The translations under genes and the position numbers were made by a program. A stretch of 64,000 nt of DNA, taken from NCBI GenBank assembly GCA_016794345.1, contig JAEUKE010000207.1, forward strand, positions 1 to 64,000, in the 5' to 3' direction. The DNA is from Myxococcales bacterium (GTDB lineage Bacteria; Myxococcota_A; Polyangia; Polyangiales; Polyangiaceae). How positions within the stretch are numbered: the stretch's first letter is position 1; the number at the start of each line of letters is the position of its first letter. Below the pieces are notes generated by a model. That model did not search any database. It worked only from the letters and a program-made list of their open reading frames with translations, and was not told where the DNA came from. Positions 43,738 to 53,700 of this stretch are shown in pieces.

Positions 43738-46113
43738 TCAGTTCCGCAACGGCTTGTTGTTCATGAGCATGTACTGCATGCGCTCTTGCGTCTTCGGCTC
43801 GCCGCAGAGGCTGACGAACGCCTCGCGCTCGAGCTCGAGGATCTCTTCCTCGGTCACGGGACGGGCGTTGCCGCCACGGCCGCCGCAGAGAACGGTGGCG
43901 AGCTTGCGGGCGATGGTCCCGTCGTGCTCGGTGGCGTAGCCGCCGGCGACGAGCGTATCGACCATCATCGAGAGCGTCGCGATGCCGCTCTCGCCCGGCA
44001 GCACGTGGCGCCGCGGCGTGGGCGGGTGGTAGCCGCTCTCGGCCATGCCGATGGCGCGGGCCTTCGCTTCGGTCACCTGGCGAGCGCGATCGAACGAGAC
44101 GCCGTCGGACTTCTTGAAGTAGCCGAGCATCTTCGCTTCGTCCGCGCTGGTGGCGACCTTGGCGAGCGCGATGTTCTTGAAGACCTGGGTGACGATCTCG
44201 AGCGTGTTGAGGGACGCCCCCTCGATCACGCCGTCGAGCGCGCGCCAGAGCAGGTTCATGTTGCCGCCGCCGCCGGGAATGACGCCGACGCCGACCTCGA
44301 CCAGGCCCGAATACGTCTCCGCCGCAGCCTGGACCGCGTCGCAAGCGAGGCAGACCTCGAGGCCACCACCCAGCGTCATGCCGTAGGGCGCGGCGACGAC
44401 CGGCACCGTGGCGTAGCGCATGCGCTGCACCGTGGCCTGCAGGCCCCCGACCATGTCGCGGAGCTTGTCCCACTCTTTCGCCTGGGCCGCCATGACGACG
44501 AGGAACAGGTTGGCGCCGACCGAGAAGTGCTCGCCCTGGTTGGCGATGACGAGCGCGCGGAAGTTCTTCTCTGCTTCGGCCACCGCGTCGTTCAGGATCT
44601 GGCCGACCTCCGTATCCAGGCTGTTCGCCTTGGTCTTGAAGGTGACGCCGAGCACGCCGTCGCCGAGGTCCCACGCCTCCGCGCCGTCGTTCTTGAGCAC
44701 CGGCGAGCTGCCCTTGCGGAGCTGCACCACCGTCTTGTTGCGCGGGTCCACCTGGCGCTGCACGTATTCGCCCTTCGTGAGGTCGAACACGCGCCCGTCC
44801 GCCGTGTAGAAGGACTTCGCGCCGCTCGCCTTCATCTTGGCGATCGAGGCGGGCAGCTTGATGCCGTCCTTCTCCATGCGCTCGACGGTCTCGACGAAGC
44901 CGAGCGCGTCCCAGGACTCGAACGGGCCGAGCTCCCAGTTGTAGCCCCACTTCATCGCGTCATCGACGGCGGTGATGTCGTCGGAGATCTCGCCGATGCG
45001 GCGCGCCGAATAGGCGAGCGAGCGTGAGATCACCTTCCACGCGTATGTCCCCGCCTTGCCCTGATCCGCGACGAGCTTCTTCAGGCGGTCGGCCGGGCTC
45101 TCGATCTTCGAGATGCCCTTCGTCAGCTTGGCGATCGCCTCGTCCCCGCCCTTGGGGCGGTACTCGCCGGTGGTCGGGTCGAGCGTATTGATGCTCTTGT
45201 CGGCGCCCTTCTTGTAGAAGCCGCCCTTCGACTTGTCGCCGAGCTGGCCCTTTTCGATCATCTTCTTGACGAAGTCGGGCAGCTTGAAGACGTCGCGGTC
45301 CTCGTCTTCCGTCAGCGATGTGTAACAGTTCTCCGCGACGTGACCGAAGGTGTCGAGGCCGACGAGATCCGCGGTGCGGAAGCTCGCGCTCTTCGGGTGA
45401 CCCATCGGCACGCCGGTGATGTTGTCCACGTCCTCCGGGGCGAGGCCGTCGGCGAGCATCTGGTGGATGGCCACCATCATGCTGTGTGCGCCGATGCGGT
45501 TGCCGACGAAGTTCGGCGTGTCCTTGCCGAACACGACGCCCTTGCCGAGCTTGTCCTCGCCGAAGCGTCGGATGGTCTCGAGCGTCTCCTTGGACGTGTC
45601 GGGTCCGGCCACGAGCTCGAGGAGCTTCATGTAGCGGACGGGGTTGAAGAAGTGCATCACGAGGAAGCGCTTCTTCAGATCCGCGCCGAGGTCCTCCGTC
45701 ATCTTCGCGATGCGGAGGCCCGAGGTGTTGGACGCGATGATCGTGTGGGGCGCGACGATCTTCTCGAGGCGCGCGAAGAGCGCCTTCTTCGGCTCGAGCT
45801 TCTCGATGATGGCCTCGATGACGAGGTCCACGTCCTTCGCCAGCTCGAGGTCGTCTTCCGTGTTGCCGGTCCGAACGAGGTTGGCGAACGAGGGGTGGAA
45901 GAACGCGGCGGGTCTCGCCTTCAGCGCCTTCTCCAGGCCGCCGGCCGCGAAACGGTCTCGGTTCTTCTTGTCCTTACGCTCTGCGTCCGTGAGGTTCGGG
46001 GGGACGATGTCGAGGAGGAGCACCCGGACACCCGCGTTCGCGAGGTGCGCTGCGATGCCGCTCCCCATCACGCCGCCGCCGATGACACACACGCTTCGGA
46101 TCGGGGTCGTCAT
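43738..46113 (-). CDS. fadN: 3-hydroxyacyl-CoA dehydrogenase / enoyl-CoA hydratase, FadN type
   Basis: 791 aa from ATG 46113, preceded by AAAGGAG. Order: N-terminal NAD-binding 3-hydroxyacyl-CoA dehydrogenase (VCVIGGGVMGSGIAAHLANAG; NTSGLRIAKM; FFNPVRYMKLLE; FVGNRIGAHSM), then the C-terminal enoyl-CoA hydratase (VIANQGEHFSVGAN; YGMTLGGGLEVCLACD). Dehydrogenase before hydratase is the FadN order, opposite to FadB. It performs hydration and oxidation steps of beta-oxidation. First gene of the operon with fadA. Confidence 0.93.
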   Translation of the reverse strand: MTTPIRSVCVIGGGVMGSGIAAHLANAGVRVLLLDIVPPNLTDAERKDKKNRDRFAAGGLEKALKARPAAFFHPSFANLVRTGNTEDDLELAKDVDLVIEAIIEKLEPKKALFARLEKIVAPHTIIASNTSGLRIAKMTEDLGADLKKRFLVMHFFNPVRYMKLLELVAGPDTSKETLETIRRFGEDKLGKGVVFGKDTPNFVGNRIGAHSMMVAIHQMLADGLAPEDVDNITGVPMGHPKSASFRTADLVGLDTFGHVAENCYTSLTEDEDRDVFKLPDFVKKMIEKGQLGDKSKGGFYKKGADKSINTLDPTTGEYRPKGGDEAIAKLTKGISKIESPADRLKKLVADQGKAGTYAWKVISRSLAYSARRIGEISDDITAVDDAMKWGYNWELGPFESWDALGFVETVERMEKDGIKLPASIAKMKASGAKSFYTADGRVFDLTKGEYVQRQVDPRNKTVVQLRKGSSPVLKNDGAEAWDLGDGVLGVTFKTKANSLDTEVGQILNDAVAEAEKNFRALVIANQGEHFSVGANLFLVVMAAQAKEWDKLRDMVGGLQATVQRMRYATVPVVAAPYGMTLGGGLEVCLACDAVQAAAETYSGLVEVGVGVIPGGGGNMNLLWRALDGVIEGASLNTLEIVTQVFKNIALAKVATSADEAKMLGYFKKSDGVSFDRARQVTEAKARAIGMAESGYHPPTPRRHVLPGESGIATLSMMVDTLVAGGYATEHDGTIARKLATVLCGGRGGNARPVTEEEILELEREAFVSLCGEPKTQERMQYMLMNNKPLRN

Positions 46114-46190
46114 GGGCACACGCTCCTTTGGGGAAAGGGCGCGAACCTTAGCTCGCCGCGTTCGATTTGTCACAGGCCAGGTTGAGTTTC

Positions 46191-46211
46191 GACCAGGGAA
46201 CGGATGCCCCG
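46191..46211 (+). repeat. 21-bp direct repeat, left copy
   Basis: Exact 21-bp sequence (GACCAGGGAACGGATG followed by CCCCG) identical to 56385-56405. The pair brackets the whole Rhs module. Neither copy is in a coding region. No integrase or tRNA is adjacent, so its origin as an att site, a recombination scar or a shared motif is open. Confidence 0.8.
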
Positions 46212-46255
46212 CGGCCCGGGCCGTCGTGACATGCGAAGGCCAGGCCCGACCGGCC

Positions 46256-46519
46256 TCAGTCCTCCGGCCACCAGCGCAGGTCTTCGCCCTGCAAGACGCG
46301 AATGAGGCTCTCGCGTTGCTCGAAGAGGCTGATCATCGTCTTGACGAGGAACAGCATGTCGAACGGCGCCGCGGGGCCCTCGTTGTTCATTGCCCGCTGT
46401 ACCGCGACCGTCACGGTGCGCATCACGAGCTGCTCGAGCGCAGGATCGCCGAGCTGGCGGACGAGCGCCATCGCCTCGTCGTAGTTGATCCAGGGGGTGG
46501 TCGCGACGGGCTGGCTCAC
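46256..46519 (-). CDS. Candidate immunity protein for Rhs toxin 1
   Basis: 87 aa from GTG 46519, overlapping the Rhs1 stop by GTGA. A small helical protein (NYDEAMALVRQLGDPALEQLVMRTVTVAVQ; FDMLFLVKTMISLFEQRESLIRVLQGEDLRWWPED) with no signal peptide, thus cytoplasmic. Rhs genes are normally followed by a cognate immunity gene; tight coupling supports this role, but no family was recognised. Confidence 0.65.
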   Translation of the reverse strand: MSQPVATTPWINYDEAMALVRQLGDPALEQLVMRTVTVAVQRAMNNEGPAAPFDMLFLVKTMISLFEQRESLIRVLQGEDLRWWPED

Positions 46520-49500
46520 AGCGGCCTCGTCGCGGACCGGTCGACCGTGAAGCTCCCGCCTGGGCCGATGCCGACGGCGCCGTTCTGGAGGCTGCCTCGA
46601 TGCATCGAGCCGTCTGGAGCGATGATGAGCGCTTCGCCCGCCCCGCCCAAGAAGACGTGGGAGCCGTCCGACGCTCTCCCTCTCGTGGCCGTCCAGGAGT
46701 TGCCGCTCATCGGCGTGATCTGCTCGTTGGCCAGCCTCTGGAACAGGTCGGCCTTCTCGTCCGCCGAGCCCGGGTGAGCCTTCACGTGCGCGACCGCCTG
46801 CCCCAGCATCTCGCGGTTGCTGCCGGGCGTGATCTGCGGGTCGTGGCCGGGCCCCGTGCTGAGCCCGAACGGGTCGACCTCGACCGTCGGCGCGCCGTCG
46901 AGCGCGAACAGGTTGAACCCGCCGCGAATGCCCAGCGGGTCGGGGCTCAGCCACCTGCCCGTATCGGCGTCGAAGACGCGGAACATCGTCCACGCCAGAC
47001 CGGTGTCCTCGTCGTGCACCTGACCGAGCAGGCGGAACGGAGAGCCGACGGTCTTGTCCGACTCCGCGCGCGAGGGGTCGTGCGCCTCTTCCACGAGCTT
47101 CCCCCAGGCGTCGAAGCGGCCGCTCCAGGCCACGTTGCCCGAAGCATCCACGAGCTCGCGCGGGACGCCGACCTGATCGAGCACGTAGACGAAGACCTCG
47201 CCGCGTTCGGCATGGAGGAGCGGCTCGAAGGTGCCGGGGCGGTGCACGTAGCTCCGTACGCGGCCGGAGGTCGAACGGTCGGCGGCGAGCACCGCGCCGC
47301 TCCACCAATACCGAGTCGTCTCTCGAGGAGCGCTCTCTCCGGCATGAAAGACGGACTTGGCGACGCGCCGTCCGAATGCGTCGTATTGGTACTTGATCGT
47401 CCGCCCGTCGGGCAGGCGCGCCGCCGTCATGCGGTCGCGTACATCCCATTCGTATTCGACGATGCGCTCGCTTCCGGCGGTCTGCGTGAGATCGCGCACC
47501 CCGGCGCGACGCCCGCGTTTGTCGTGGGCGTACTTGTGGGTCGACGTCTGGACCAGAACGTTGCCGGCGGCGACCTTCCACGGGGCCGCGGTCGCGCCGC
47601 CCGATACGCGCGGGGACGCCGAGAGGGTCTCGAGCGCGCTCAGGAGCGAGCCGGTTCGATCGTAGGAGAACGCCTCGACGATCTTCTCTGCGGCACCGGC
47701 CACCGCCGTCGTCGTGCGGCTGGTCAGCAGGCCGCCACCGTCATAGCGAAGCTCCGTCAGCCCCCATCGCTCGTCGAGGATGTGCTCGACCCTCCCGGAC
47801 CGGTCGTACCGGTAGCTGCGCCGGAGCGGCTGATCGGTGCTGCCGGCAGGTCCGCGCCTGGCGATCTGCTCGAGGACACGCCCCAGTGCATCATGGCGGG
47901 ACGATACGCGGAACGCGCCCGTCGAGGGCTCCAGCCCGACCTCCGCACCTACCGCGTCACGTGCGAGCTCGAACGCCCGACCCGCGTGGCTCACGCCGCC
48001 GAGCGCGCCGCGCGTGTCATATCGGAGCTCGGTGCGGGTTCCGTCGGGCAGCACGCGTGCCGTGACGCGCCCGCGTATGTCCCGCTCGTAGCGAACGGTG
48101 CCGTCGCCCTGGTGCTCGGCCGCGATCCGTCCGAAGGCATCGCGTTCGATGACGACGCGGTGCGTGTCCGCGGGCGACTCGGCGAGCGCCTCGGTCAGCT
48201 CGCCGGCGCGATCGCGCTTGAAGGTGAGGCGCGTGTCATCGCTGCCGGTTTCCGCGCGAATCCTCCCCGCGCGGTCGTGCTCGAAGCGACGCCAGCTCCC
48301 GTCCGGATAGGTGATGCGGGCGACGCGGCCGGCGGTGTCGAGCTCGTAGCGAAGCGCACGACCGTCGAACGGCGTCTCGACGACCACACGCCCGGCCTCG
48401 TCGTAGGTGAAGCCGTACGACTCACCGTTGGGGCTCCTGATCGCGGCCAGCCGCTCGTTCGACGTGTATTGGAAGCGCCAGTCGCGCCCGTCCCCGGTCG
48501 ACACCGACGTCAGGACGCCCATCCCGCCGTAGGTCATCCGCATGACTCTACCGGATGGATCCACCTCTTCCACGAGCTTGCCCCGCGCGTCGTACTTGCG
48601 GCCGATACGCCCTCCGTCGGCCATGACGATGCTCGTGATGCGGCCGAGCCGATCGCGGCTCTGACGCGTCACGCGGCCGAGCGCGTCGGTGCGCGCGACG
48701 ACACGCCCCAGCGCGTCGTAAGCGAACGTGGTGCGCGCCCCGAGCGCGTCAGTCTGGGCGACGGGCTGCACGCCTTCGGCGTACTCGTAGGTCGTCGAGG
48801 CGCCGTCGCTCGCGACCACCGAGGTGAGCCGCCCGCGCGCGTCGTACGTCCCCGTCTGCGAGAGGCCGGTCGGGAGGGCGACGTACGTCAACGCGCCGCG
48901 CGCGTCGTGGCGGTATTCGGTCACGAGGCCGAGCGGATCCACCCGCTTCGTCGGCAGATCCTGCGCGTCGTACTCCCACGCCGTGACGGCGCCCTCCGCG
49001 TCCACGCGACGGAGGAGGTTGCCGCGGGCATCGTACCAGTACTTCGTCCCCTCACCCGCACCGTTGACCTCCGCGACCAGGAGGCCGTCGTCGTAGGCGC
49101 GCTCCTCGAGCACTGTTCCGCTCGGCAAGGCCTCTTTGATGACATGACCGTGATCGTCCGTCGTGTAGACGCGCGGCTCTTCGCCTTCGGCGAACGTGCG
49201 GTGGTGCTCGGGCTCGTAGCGGAAGACCAGATCGTAGAGGCCCTTCGGACCCCAGGTCCGGCCGCAGCGGCCGGTGTCCGCCTCGTATTCGTAGCGAAAG
49301 GTGACGCCGGTCTTGATCGTCGTCGCCACCATTCGGCGCTGACCGTCGTACTCGAACGTCTCGCTGTGGCCGAGGGCGTCGGTCACGGCGGCGAGGCAAC
49401 CGCTCTCGTCGTACAGGTACTCGACCGACTGCTCCGACGAGCCCCCGACCCGCACGTCGACGCGACGGATGCGCGCGCCGCTCCACGCGATGCGGATCTC

Positions 49501-50598
49501 GCGACCTGCGGTGTCGACGATGACGGCGAGCCGTCCGGCTTCGTACCCGAGCTCGACGCGGTTGTCCCACGCGTCGCGCACGTGATGGAGCGCGGCCTGC
49601 TCCCCCTCGGAGAACGCCTCGAACCGATAGGTGAGCCGCGTCTCGAGGTGGAAGACCTCCCAGCGCGTGGTCGACAGGCGCCTGAGCTCCATGCGCTCGC
49701 CGCGGTGGAAGGTGACGCCGCCGACCGAGAGCTGCTCGAAGAACACGCTGCGGCCCTGCGCGTCGCGCAGGACGGTGACGCTCCCTCCGCGGCTGGACGC
49801 CTCCTCCCAGACGCTCATCTCCCAGTTGTGCGCCCAGCCCGGGCCGAGCGTGGCGCGGACGTCGTTGCGTCTCGACGAGGAATAATACCTTTTGAGGACG
49901 AACGGGATGAGCCCCGGCAGCTCGAGGTCGACTGCCTCGTCGACCACGTACCCCGTGGCCATGTCCACCGGGTGGCCGTTCTGGCACTGGTGCTGCGCGG
50001 GCGGCCCCGAGCTCCCTCCCGGCGCGGCGTCCGCTCCGGAGCCGCGCGCGCCCGGGCTCGCCGCGCTGGCGCTCGCGCCGCTGTTACCGCCGCCGCCGCC
50101 GCCGCCGCCGTTCGATGGGCCGCTCGGGCCGTTCGGTCCGGCGCCGCCCGCGCCCGCGCCGCCGCCGCCGCCGCCCGGACCACCCGCCCCACCCGCGCCG
50201 CTCGCCGACCCGCCCGCGCCGACGGTGATGGCCTTGTTCGAGATGCAGAGCGCGCCCGTGATGCCCATCATCCCGAGCTCGGCGATGACGACCGGCGCGC
50301 CCATGATGATGAAGCACGGGCCGGCCGTATTCAGGCTGCACGTCTCCTTCAGCGTGCCGGGCTCGTTGCCGTGGCACGTCTTGATGACGGAGCCCGTGGT
50401 CGCGAACTTCTGGCCCTCCACCTTCGTCCGCATCGGAGGATCCGTGATCCCTTCGACCGCGCTGCCGACCACCGGGTACGGGATGGGCAACGGGCTCGGA
50501 GCGGCCGGCGTGAGGCACACGCTGACTGCGTTCGGAACGATGGTGTGTCCCGACTTCTCGGTGATCACATCCATCATCAGGGCCGTGACTTTCCCCAT
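46516..50598 (-). CDS. Rhs polymorphic toxin with PAAR-like DUF4150 domain
   Basis: 1360 aa. Residues 1-130 are a DUF4150 (PAAR-like) domain (SGHTIVPNAVSVCLTPAAP ... GNEPGT ... GAPVVIAELG), which in type VI systems caps the spike. A Gly-rich linker (coded in part by an 8-unit CCG tract, 50087-50110) leads to about 1000 residues of YD repeats and the RHS core end (FNLFALDGAPTVEVDPFGL). The C-terminal 113 residues (1248-1360) are the variable toxin tip, with SGNSWTATRGRASDGSHVF; family unknown. The candidate immunity gene follows. Confidence 0.93.
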   Translation of the reverse strand: MGKVTALMMDVITEKSGHTIVPNAVSVCLTPAAPSPLPIPYPVVGSAVEGITDPPMRTKVEGQKFATTGSVIKTCHGNEPGTLKETCSLNTAGPCFIIMGAPVVIAELGMMGITGALCISNKAITVGAGGSASGAGGAGGPGGGGGGAGAGGAGPNGPSGPSNGGGGGGGGNSGASASAASPGARGSGADAAPGGSSGPPAQHQCQNGHPVDMATGYVVDEAVDLELPGLIPFVLKRYYSSSRRNDVRATLGPGWAHNWEMSVWEEASSRGGSVTVLRDAQGRSVFFEQLSVGGVTFHRGERMELRRLSTTRWEVFHLETRLTYRFEAFSEGEQAALHHVRDAWDNRVELGYEAGRLAVIVDTAGREIRIAWSGARIRRVDVRVGGSSEQSVEYLYDESGCLAAVTDALGHSETFEYDGQRRMVATTIKTGVTFRYEYEADTGRCGRTWGPKGLYDLVFRYEPEHHRTFAEGEEPRVYTTDDHGHVIKEALPSGTVLEERAYDDGLLVAEVNGAGEGTKYWYDARGNLLRRVDAEGAVTAWEYDAQDLPTKRVDPLGLVTEYRHDARGALTYVALPTGLSQTGTYDARGRLTSVVASDGASTTYEYAEGVQPVAQTDALGARTTFAYDALGRVVARTDALGRVTRQSRDRLGRITSIVMADGGRIGRKYDARGKLVEEVDPSGRVMRMTYGGMGVLTSVSTGDGRDWRFQYTSNERLAAIRSPNGESYGFTYDEAGRVVVETPFDGRALRYELDTAGRVARITYPDGSWRRFEHDRAGRIRAETGSDDTRLTFKRDRAGELTEALAESPADTHRVVIERDAFGRIAAEHQGDGTVRYERDIRGRVTARVLPDGTRTELRYDTRGALGGVSHAGRAFELARDAVGAEVGLEPSTGAFRVSSRHDALGRVLEQIARRGPAGSTDQPLRRSYRYDRSGRVEHILDERWGLTELRYDGGGLLTSRTTTAVAGAAEKIVEAFSYDRTGSLLSALETLSASPRVSGGATAAPWKVAAGNVLVQTSTHKYAHDKRGRRAGVRDLTQTAGSERIVEYEWDVRDRMTAARLPDGRTIKYQYDAFGRRVAKSVFHAGESAPRETTRYWWSGAVLAADRSTSGRVRSYVHRPGTFEPLLHAERGEVFVYVLDQVGVPRELVDASGNVAWSGRFDAWGKLVEEAHDPSRAESDKTVGSPFRLLGQVHDEDTGLAWTMFRVFDADTGRWLSPDPLGIRGGFNLFALDGAPTVEVDPFGLSTGPGHDPQITPGSNREMLGQAVAHVKAHPGSADEKADLFQRLANEQITPMSGNSWTATRGRASDGSHVFLGGAGEALIIAPDGSMHRGSLQNGAVGIGPGGSFTVDRSATRPL

Positions 50599-50781
50599 CG
50601 TTCAACCCCGTGTGGAAGGTGGCGCGAGAAGGCGGTTAACGTACACAGCGTGACAGTGTCGAGCGAGTCGACCCGAGATCGCGCTGGCCGGGTCCGCGAG
50701 CCAGATGATAGCCTCGCCGGCGGCGTTCGCCACCTCGGCGACTGAAGGAGCATCCGGGGCCAATCCCCCGCCAATCATTCC

Positions 50782-53700
50782 ATGGCACGCACCGCACCCG
50801 CGCCCAACGTCCCGCCGATCCCTGGAATGTGCCCGAGCATCGCGGTCATGGGTGGCGGTGCAGGTGGCGGTGGTGGGAGCGGCAACGCCTCGGGCGACGG
50901 TAGCGGGAACGGCGACGGAAGTGGCGACGGCAGCGGGGACGGCGCGAACGGCGACGGCCGCAATGCGCAATCCGGAAATGGCCAGAGTGGGGGGCAGGCC
51001 GGCTGTCCCAATCATCATGGGGGGTCGAGCGGGGGCGCCTCACGGGGCGACCCGGTCGACGTGGTCACCGGGCGTGTCTTTACCCTCCCCGTCACGGACC
51101 TGGAGCTGAAGGGTCCGCTACCGCTGGAGCTGTTGCGCGCCTATTCGAGCGGATCGCGAGACCGAGACATCGGCCTCGGCTATGGGTGGGCGCACTCGCT
51201 GGGCTGGACGGTCGAGACGACGCGCTCGCGCTTTCGCGTCTACAAGTGGGATGGGACGGCTGTCGACTTCCCGGCCTTCGACGACGAGCTCTGCGGGTAC
51301 GGCCCGAACGGGTGGATTCTAGGCAAAGCGCAGGGTCGATTCTCACTCCTCCTGGAGGACCGCACGCAGCTGCGCTTCGAGCCGACCGCGCCGAATCTCC
51401 ACGTCCTCGTGAGCGTCGCGGACCGATTCGGCAATACGATCCGCCTCTTTTACTCGAACGGGAAGCTGTCGGAGGTCGAAGACTGTGTGGGTCGCCGAAT
51501 CCGCGTGGCGCGGGACGAGGCCGGCAGGATTCGCGCCTTCGAGGTCATGAACGCCGTGTCCCAAGGCGCCTGGATCCGCTTCGCCGAGTACGCATACGAC
51601 TCGGCCGGCGACCTCGTCGCCGTGACCGACGCGCTCGGCTACACGACGACGTTCGCCTACGAATCGCATCGAATGACGATGCACAAGAGCCCCACGGGGC
51701 TCACCTACCACTATCGCTACGACGGCCAAGGCCGCTGCATCGAGACGTGGGGCGACTACGGCGGCAAGGACGACCCGGCGCTCGTCGAAGACGCGCCGCG
51801 CTTCCTCGCGGACGGCGCGACGCGAGCCAAGGGCATCTACCACGTGCGCCTCGACTTCGGCGCCGACGGTTACCGCGAGATCGTCGACTCCGTCACGGTG
51901 GACCGCGTCTTCGGCAACGCACACGGCAAGATGGACAAGTGCGTGCGCGCCGGTGGCGTCTTCGCGCGAACCTACGACGACAACGGCAACCTCCTCTCGT
52001 TTACCGACTCGGCCGGCGCGACGACGCGCTTCAAGCGCGACGAGTTCGGCCGCATCATCGAGACCATCGACCCGCTCGATCGGATCACGCGGACCGAGCG
52101 CGACGACCGCGGCAACGTCTTGCGCGTCATCGACGCCCTGGGCGGCGTAACGGAGACGACCTCGTTTCCTGATGGGCTCGCGTGGACGGATCCTAGCGGC
52201 GCCCGCTTCTTCATTCGCCACGACCAGCGCGGCCTCATGACCGAGGCGCACGCGCCGAACGGCGGCGTCTCACGCTACGCCTACGACGCGCATGGCAACC
52301 CTATCCGCGAGATCGATCGAAGCGGAGTCGTAACCGAGCGCACCTTCGACTTCTTCGGGCGCGTCCTCGCGGTGAAGCGCGCCGGAGCCGAGACCCATTA
52401 CACGTACGACGCCCGAGGGGACATCGCCCGCCAGACCATGCCGGACGGCAGCGCGGTCCACTTCCGGTATGACGGCGACCGGTACCTCGTCGGTATCACG
52501 CGAGCGAACAACCGGACCGTGGAGCTTTTGCGCGGCGGCGATCACCGGGTCCACACGGTCCGGTATCCCGACGGCTCGACGACTCGCTACTTGTGGGACC
52601 GCGAGCAACGTCTGCGCAAGGTCGTCAACGCGGCCGGCGAGACGTGGACGTTCGAGCTGAATGCTGCTGGACGTCTCGTGCGCGAGACCACGTTCGACGG
52701 CCGCACGATCGCGTATCAGTACGACGCCGCGGGGAACCTCTCCTGCGTTCGAGACGGCTCCCGCACGCTCGCTCTCGAGCACGACCTCGCCGGGCAGCTC
52801 GTCAAGCGCTCCGTACGCGGCATCGAAGAGGAGTTCGAATACGACGCCCTCGGCCGACTCACGCGGGCGAAGCGCAACCGCGTGGAGCTTGCGTTCGCGT
52901 ACAACGCGGTCGGGTGGCCGACGACGCAACGTTGCAAGGTCGGCGACGAAGTGACCGAGGTCTGCCTGGACTGGGACGTCATGGGCGACGTCGTCGAGCA
53001 GCGGACCTCACTCGGGCACGCGCTCTCCGTGACGAGAGACGCGATCGGCCGCGCCGTCTCCTATGCGGCCCCCGGGCTCGAGCTCCGAAGGTCGTACGAC
53101 GGGTTCCACCGGGAGGTGTTTCGGGAGCTCGGCGGCGGGGGCACCGTGGAGACGGTCCGCGACGTCATGGAGCGGCAGACCCGCCGCGTCGTCCGCGACG
53201 CCGGAGGGAAAGTGACCGCCACCGAATCCTGGGGCTATGGCCCTCGAGGAGAGCTCGCGATGGTGCAGAGCCAGCGAAGCGGCGCGGTCCACTTCGAGCA
53301 CGACCCGAACGATCGGCTCATCGCCGCGGTCGGCGAAGACGTCGCGCGCTTCTTCGATTACGACGCAGCCGGCAACCGCGCGGAGCGCGGTCGAGGCGCG
53401 CACCGGTTCGGGCCAGGAGGAAAGATCCTCCAGAAGGGCGATCGGACCTACGGGTGGGACGCTTGGGGGCGGCTGACCTCGGTCAGCAGGATGGCCGACG
53501 GCAAAGAGGAGCAAACACGGCTCGAGTGGTGCGAGGACGGCCTGCTTCGGAGCGTCTTGCGACCCGACGGGGTCCTCGTCGAGTTCGAGTATGACGCATT
53601 CCGCCGGCGCGTCAGCAAGCGCGTCCGGAAGGATGGTCGCCTGCAAGCAGACCACAGGTTCGTTTGGGATCGATCGAAGCTCGTTCACGCCATCAAACGT

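Noticed and set aside
50087..50110. CCG trinucleotide tract as a phase-variable repeat
   Set aside because: Trinucleotide units keep the frame and encode a Gly linker, so there is no on/off switching.
46600..50745. A long plus-strand frame (about 1381 codons) opposite Rhs1
   Set aside because: Same kind of shadow; the minus strand carries DUF4150 and YD repeats with a normal protein composition.
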